DNA of 64,000 nt from Micromonospora violae (GTDB lineage: Bacteria; Actinomycetota; Actinomycetes; Mycobacteriales; Micromonosporaceae). The stretch is from NCBI RefSeq assembly GCF_004217135.1, contig NZ_SHKK01000001.1, forward strand, positions 930,001 through 994,000. Reading direction: 5' to 3'. Positions 58,607 through 64,000 of the stretch are shown in pieces (the stretch's first letter is position 1; every line of letters begins with the position of its first letter). The position numbers and the translations under genes are program-made. A model generated the notes under the pieces. That model had not been told where the DNA came from. It made no database searches and worked only from the letters and a program-made list of their open reading frames with translations.

Positions 58607-59563
58607 GTGGAGCCCGAGGCCGACCGCAAGGACGTCATCCTGGTCGTCGACGACGACGAGGACATCGCGCGTTTCGTCGAGTTCAACCTGCGACTGCACG
58701 GCTTCGAGGTGATCCACGCCAGCGACGGCCAGGAGGCCCTGGAGGTCATCGAGCGCCAACGGCCGGACCTCGCGGTGGTCGACCTCATGATGCCCCGGAT
58801 CGACGGGCTGGAGCTGACCCGGCGGCTGCGCGCCGACCCGATGACCTCCGCCCTTCCGGTGATCATGCTGACGGCCAAGGGGATGACCGTCGACAAGGTG
58901 CACGGACTCAGCGCGGGCGCGGACGACTACCTGGTCAAACCGTTCGACACGGCCGAGCTGGTGGCCCGGGTTTCGTCCACGCTGCGCCGCAACAAGGAGT
59001 TCCGGGAGGTCTCCCCGCTGACCGGGCTGCCCGGCAACAGCCGGATCCGTCGGGAGATCAGCGACCGGGTCCGCAACGGCGTGGACTACGCGGTCGGCTA
59101 CGTCGACATCGACCGGTTCAAGAGCGTCAACGACCGGTACGGCTTCGTCCGTGGCGACGACTTCATCTCCGCGCTGGCCCGCAGTCTGCACCGGGCGGTG
59201 GTGGGCGTCGGCCTGCCCCCGGCCTTCCTCGGTCACGTCGGCGGCGACGACTTCGTCATCGTCTGCGCACCGGACCAGGTCCGTCCGTTGACCTCCCAGG
59301 CGGTGGTCGACTTCGAGACCGCCGCCGACGCCCTCTACGACCCGACCGACCGGGAGCGCGGCTTCGTCGAGTTGAAGGACCGGCGCGGCAACATCCGGCG
59401 CGCGGCCCTGGTCACGCTCTCCATCGGGGTGTCCCTCTCCGACGCCGGCAAGCGGTTCTCCGACCCCCTCGAGGCGATCGCGATGGCCTCGGAGATGAAG
59501 ACCGTGGCCAAGAGCCAACCGGGCTCGTACGTGGCGGTGGACCGGCGTCGCGGCGTCACCTGA
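58607..59563 (+). CDS. receiver-GGDEF protein (putative diguanylate cyclase)
   Basis: Response regulator fused to a GGDEF domain, 318 residues. Receiver (about 11-125): VVDDDED acidic triad, phospho-acceptor D59 in VVDLMMPRIDG, 'LTAKG' and K of VKPFD. GGDEF domain (about 140-300): 'DIDRFKSVNDRYGF' is intact, but the signature is GGDDF (212-216), with Asp in place of Glu, so cyclase activity is plausible but reduced or altered. No kinase partner is adjacent. It may supply c-di-GMP to BldD. Confidence 0.85.
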   Translation: MEPEADRKDVILVVDDDEDIARFVEFNLRLHGFEVIHASDGQEALEVIERQRPDLAVVDLMMPRIDGLELTRRLRADPMTSALPVIMLTAKGMTVDKVHGLSAGADDYLVKPFDTAELVARVSSTLRRNKEFREVSPLTGLPGNSRIRREISDRVRNGVDYAVGYVDIDRFKSVNDRYGFVRGDDFISALARSLHRAVVGVGLPPAFLGHVGGDDFVIVCAPDQVRPLTSQAVVDFETAADALYDPTDRERGFVELKDRRGNIRRAALVTLSIGVSLSDAGKRFSDPLEAIAMASEMKTVAKSQPGSYVAVDRRRGVT

Positions 59564-59647
59564 ACGTGATAACGCTGTGAAGTAGCTCGCCTAGGTGGCG
59601 GCGGAGCCGGATCAGCGTGTAAGACTTCCGGTGTACCCACCACGCGC

Positions 59648-59807
59648 TGGCGGGACTCGGTGAAATTCCGAACCGGCGGTGATCCACGGTCCAACCGTGG
59701 TCAGCCCGCGACCCGGACGGCTCTGCCGTCCGGTGGACCTGGTGAAAATCCGGGGCCGACGGTTGGGGGCGGTTCGTCCGCGCCCAGACAGTCCGGATGG
59801 GAGACAG
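59648..59807 (+). ncRNA. FMN riboswitch (RFN element)
   Basis: Conserved RFN blocks in order: CGGTGAAATTCCGAACCGGCGG, AGCCCGCGAC, GGTGAAAATCCGGGGCCGACGG-type segment, and CAGTCCGGATGGGAGA. It lies 170 bases upstream of ribD in the riboflavin operon. FMN binding should lower ribD-ribH expression, probably at translation, because no terminator was seen before ribD. The intervening 59808-59979 has no gene. Confidence 0.93.
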
Positions 59808-59979
59808 CGCGCGGGACGGACGGGTCCGAGCCGGCCGCTGGCTTCAGCGTGCCGTGCCGACCCTCCCGGGGCGGCTGTGCCGTTCCCGGAATCCGCCACC
59901 GCCTGCCCGTGGCCCCATGGCCACCGCCTCCCTGACCGCCCGCGCGCGGACCGGCGAGTGAGAGGGCAGGGGCAAGGCG

Positions 59980-61041
59980 ATGGCCAGCGTCTCCGTTGAT
60001 GAGGCGATGCGGCGTGCGATCGAGTTGGCGGCGCGCGGGCTCGGCACCACCAGCCCCAACCCGGTGGTCGGGTGTGTCCTGCTCGACGAAGACGGCGAGG
60101 TCGTGGGCGAGGGCTTCCACGCGTACGCCGGCGGGCCGCACGCCGAGATCGTCGCCCTCGCGCAGGCCGGCCGGCGGGCCAAGGGCGGCACCGCCGTCGT
60201 CACTCTCGAACCATGCGATCACACCGGCCGCACCGGCCCCTGTAGTTCCGCGCTCGTCCAGGCGGGGGTGGGCCGGGTGGTCATCGCCGTACCGGACCCC
60301 AACCCGGTCGCTTCCGGCGGTGCCGCCACCCTGCGCGCCGCCGGGGTCCGGGTCGATCTGGGGGTACGCGGCGAGGAGGCCGAGGCCGGCAACGTCGCGT
60401 GGCTGACCTCGATGCGCCGGGGCTGGCCGTACGTGATCTGGAAGTACGCCGCCACGCTCGACGGGCGCTCCGCCGCGGTCGACGGCACCAGCATGTGGAT
60501 CACCTCGGAGGCGGCCCGGATCGACGTGCACGCGCTGCGCGGCACTGTCGACGCGGTTATCGCCGGAGTGGGCACCGTGCTCGCCGACGACCCCCGGTTG
60601 ACCGCCCGCAACCTGCGCGACGGCAGTTTGGCCATCCGGCAGCCGCTGCGCGTGGTGGTGGACTCCTCGGGGCGTACCCCGGCTGACGCCCGGGTCCGCG
60701 ACGGCGCCGCGCGGACGTGGATCGCGACCGCCGACGAGGTCGGCGCCGACCCGGACGGCCGGGTCGACCTGCCGGCGCTGCTCGCGGCGCTGCACCAGCG
60801 CGGGGTCCGCGCGGTGCTGTTGGAGGGCGGTCCCCGGCTGGCCGGCGCGTTCCTGAAGGCCGGCCTGGTCGACAAGATCGTCGGGTACGTCGCGCCGCGG
60901 TTGCTCGGTGCCGGTCCGACCGCTCTGGTCGACGCGGGAGTGACCACCATCGCTGAGGCCATCGATCTGGAGTTCGTCGACGTTACGCAGATCGGTCCGG
61001 ATCTCCGGATTACCGCTTTGCCCCGCAAAAGGGAGGGCTGA
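59980..61041 (+). CDS. ribD: bifunctional riboflavin deaminase/reductase
   Basis: Pyrimidine deaminase and reductase steps of riboflavin synthesis, 353 residues. Deaminase zinc site HAE (about 45-47) and 'PCDHTGRTGPC' (Cys ligands); the reductase half (about 145-353) has 'WKYAATLDGR', 'GVGTVLADDP' and 'EGGPRLAGAFL'. AGAGGGCAGGGG precedes the ATG. Controlled by the FMN riboswitch. Confidence 0.95.
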   Translation: MASVSVDEAMRRAIELAARGLGTTSPNPVVGCVLLDEDGEVVGEGFHAYAGGPHAEIVALAQAGRRAKGGTAVVTLEPCDHTGRTGPCSSALVQAGVGRVVIAVPDPNPVASGGAATLRAAGVRVDLGVRGEEAEAGNVAWLTSMRRGWPYVIWKYAATLDGRSAAVDGTSMWITSEAARIDVHALRGTVDAVIAGVGTVLADDPRLTARNLRDGSLAIRQPLRVVVDSSGRTPADARVRDGAARTWIATADEVGADPDGRVDLPALLAALHQRGVRAVLLEGGPRLAGAFLKAGLVDKIVGYVAPRLLGAGPTALVDAGVTTIAEAIDLEFVDVTQIGPDLRITALPRKREG

Positions 61042-61042
61042 C

Positions 61043-61681
61043 ATGTTCACCGGCATTATCGAGGAACTGGGCGAGATCGTCCGGGTCGCGCCGACGGCGG
61101 GCGATTCGGCGTTGCTCGGCGTACGTGGCCCGTTGGTCACGTCCGACGCCCGGCACGGCGACTCGATCGCCGTGAACGGTGTCTGCCTGACCGTCGTGGA
61201 GGTGGCCGACGGCGTCTTCACCGCCGACGTGATGGGGGAGACGCTGCGCCGCTCCGCCCTGGGCGCGCTGCGCCCCGGCGACCCGGTCAACCTGGAGCGG
61301 GCCGCCGCGCTCGGCAGTCGACTGGGCGGGCACCTGGTGCAGGGCCACGTCGACGGCGTCGGCGAACTGATCTCCCGGGAGCCGGCCGAACAGTGGGAGA
61401 CCGTCCGGTTCCGACTGCCCGCCGCCCTGTCCCGGTACGTGGTGGAGAAGGGCTCGATCACCATCGACGGTGTCTCGTTGACCGTGGCGGCCGTCGGCGC
61501 GGACGAGTTCTCCGTCGGGCTGATCCCGACCACGCTCAAGCTGACCACGCTCGGCGCGAAGGGCGTCGGCGACCCGGTCAACCTGGAGGTCGACGTGCTG
61601 GCCAAGTACGTCGAGCGGCTGCTCGGCGACCGGCTCACCGACACCCGCGAATCGGCGGCGAACCCGGGCGGGGTGGCCTGA
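61043..61681 (+). CDS. ribE: riboflavin synthase alpha chain
   Basis: Dismutation of two lumazines to riboflavin, 212 residues, two tandem Lum-binding barrels (about 1-95 and 96-195), each with MFTGIIEE or 'LGGHLVQGHVDGVG'-type motifs. Starts one base after the ribD stop and overlaps pnuC by one base. Confidence 0.95.
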   Translation: MFTGIIEELGEIVRVAPTAGDSALLGVRGPLVTSDARHGDSIAVNGVCLTVVEVADGVFTADVMGETLRRSALGALRPGDPVNLERAAALGSRLGGHLVQGHVDGVGELISREPAEQWETVRFRLPAALSRYVVEKGSITIDGVSLTVAAVGADEFSVGLIPTTLKLTTLGAKGVGDPVNLEVDVLAKYVERLLGDRLTDTRESAANPGGVA

Positions 61682-62360
61682 TGGGCCCGCTCGGTTGGCT
61701 CCTGGACGCCCAGGTGCAGGTCGCCGGCTCGCCGGTGCTGGCCCGGGAGATCGTCGGCAACGCGTTCGGGCTGATCTCGGCGCTGCTCGGGCTGCGTCGG
61801 CTGGTCTGGGCCTGGCCGGTCGGCATGATCGGTAACGCGCTGCTCCTCACCGTCTTCCTCGGCGGGGTGTTCGCCACCCCGCAGGAGCACGACCTGTACG
61901 GGCAGGCCGGCCGACAGGTGTTCTTCTTCACGGTCAGCGTGTACGGCTGGTGGCGCTGGCAGCGCAACCGTCGCGCCGACGCCGGGCGGGCGGCGGTCGT
62001 CCCGCGCTGGGCCACCGGACGGGAACGGCTGATGCTGCTGGCGGCCGCCGTGATCGGCACCGTCGCGGCGTACCCGGTGCTGAAGGCGCTGGGCTCGTGG
62101 GGCCCGCTGCCCGACGCCTGGATTCTCACCGGCAGCCTGCTGGCCACCTACGGCATGGCCCGCGGCTGGGTGGAGTTCTGGCTGCTCTGGATCGCGGTGG
62201 ACGCGGTCGGCGTGCCGCTGCTGCTGCGCGGCGGGTTCTACCCGTCGGCCGTCATGTACCTGATCTACGGCGCCCTCTGCGTCTGGGGCTTCGCCGCCTG
62301 GTGGCGCACCTCGCGGGCGACGACCACCGTCCGCACGCCGATCTACCGGGAGGCAACCGC

Positions 62361-62364
<4 letters not shown>
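61681..62364 (+). CDS. PnuC-family vitamin/nucleoside transporter
   Basis: PnuC-type membrane protein, 227 residues, seven or so hydrophobic segments. '[15 protein letters not shown]' and '[22 protein letters not shown]' match the family (WxxW region). In the riboflavin operon, behind an FMN riboswitch, it is probably a riboflavin importer (as PnuX/RibM), but nicotinamide riboside cannot be excluded. Overlaps ribBA (GTGA). Confidence 0.85.
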
Positions 62365-63622
<1,258 letters not shown>

Positions 63623-63626
<4 letters not shown>

Positions 63627-64000
63627 CGATGGCGGGTTTCGGTGAGCCGGGAGTCGAGGCGGTCGACGCCGCGGGGCTGACCGTCGGGGTGGTGGCCGCC
63701 CGCTGGCACGGCGAGTTGACCGACCACATGCTGGAGCGGGCGGTGGCCGCCGCCGAGGCGTGCGGGGCTCGTTCCGTGGTGGCCCGGGTCGCCGGATCGG
63801 TCGAGCTGCCGGTGGTCGCGCAGGCCCTCGCCCGCCGCTGCGACGTGGTGGTCGCGCTCGGCGTGGTGGTCCGTGGCGCCACCGCCCACTTCGACTACGT
63901 CTGCCGCTCGGTCACTGACGGGCTGACCCGGGTGGCGCTCGACGAGGGCAAGCCGGTGGCGCACGGGGTGTTGACCGTGGAGACCATCGAGCAGGCCCGG
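63623..64000 (+). CDS. ribH: 6,7-dimethyl-8-ribityllumazine synthase (partial)
   Basis: First 126 residues of lumazine synthase, cut by the window end. '[21 protein letters not shown]', '[14 protein letters not shown]' and '[17 protein letters not shown]' are the expected substrate and phosphate-binding blocks. Starts on the ribBA stop (ATGA). An ATG 6 bases later (63629) is an alternative start. Confidence 0.93.

Overview
The window is high-GC actinobacterial chromosome. It most likely comes from Micromonosporaceae, and Micromonospora or a close relative fits best. The reasons are the third-position G/C bias, GTG and TTG starts, dense four-base start/stop overlaps (ATGA, GTGA), a BldD regulator, an actinobacterial integration host factor (mihF), and the order efp-nusB-bldD-pyrRBC-carAB-pyrD-pyrF-mihF-gmk-rpoZ-coaBC-metK-priA. 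The genus is an inference.

Layout. 1-4 kb: an MFS permease converging on a GNAT acetyltransferase across a perfect hairpin, a small membrane protein, and rarA. 4-13.4 kb: a very long proline-rich single-pass membrane protein, two small membrane-anchored proteins, alaS, ruvX, mltG and aroE. 13.4-27.1 kb: a 13.6-kb exopolysaccharide block. It holds a secreted GH26-like glycosidase, a secreted beta-propeller protein, then a tightly overlapped run of left-handed beta-helix acyltransferase, Wzz-like protein, Wzy-like polymerase, Wzx-like flippase, sulfotransferase and phosphotransferase-like protein, and finally a PssD/PssE pair with a GT2. The block lies between aroE and aroC, inside an otherwise ordinary shikimate locus (aroC, aroK, aroB, aroQ follow). 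A divergent alpha/beta-hydrolase/WYL-regulator pair separates aroK from aroB. 32.4-46 kb: efp, nusB, bldD and the pyrimidine operon. The operon is interrupted before pyrF by a 540-bp repeat-rich spacer and bioA. 45.6-51.3 kb: mihF, a degenerate guanylate kinase, rpoZ, coaBC, metK and a helicase-dead type priA. 51.4-59.6 kb: a P-loop kinase fused to a ParB-like domain behind a small leader ORF, then def, fmt and rsmB, two tandem lipoproteins, rpe, and a receiver-GGDEF protein. 59.6-64 kb: an FMN riboswitch and the riboflavin operon ribD-ribE-pnuC-ribBA-ribH, with ribH cut by the window end.

How the genes work together. Most of the window is core metabolism: aromatic amino acids, UMP synthesis, CoA, SAM, riboflavin, translation and N-formyl-methionine handling. 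The accessory parts are the polysaccharide block, the hydrolase/WYL pair and bioA with its repeats. A cyclic-di-GMP theme may link BldD (with a visible c-di-GMP signature), the receiver-GGDEF protein and the exopolysaccharide genes, but that link is inferred.

Least conventional observations: the kinase-ParB fusion with a leaderless, stop/start-overlapping 44-residue leader ORF; the guanylate kinase homologue without a normal P-loop or LID; the repeat spacer and bioA inside the pyr operon; the intergenic repeat whose TGA serves as the stop codon of both aroB and pyrC; and the EPS operon with a sulfotransferase and a Walker-less Wzz/kinase homologue inside the aro locus.
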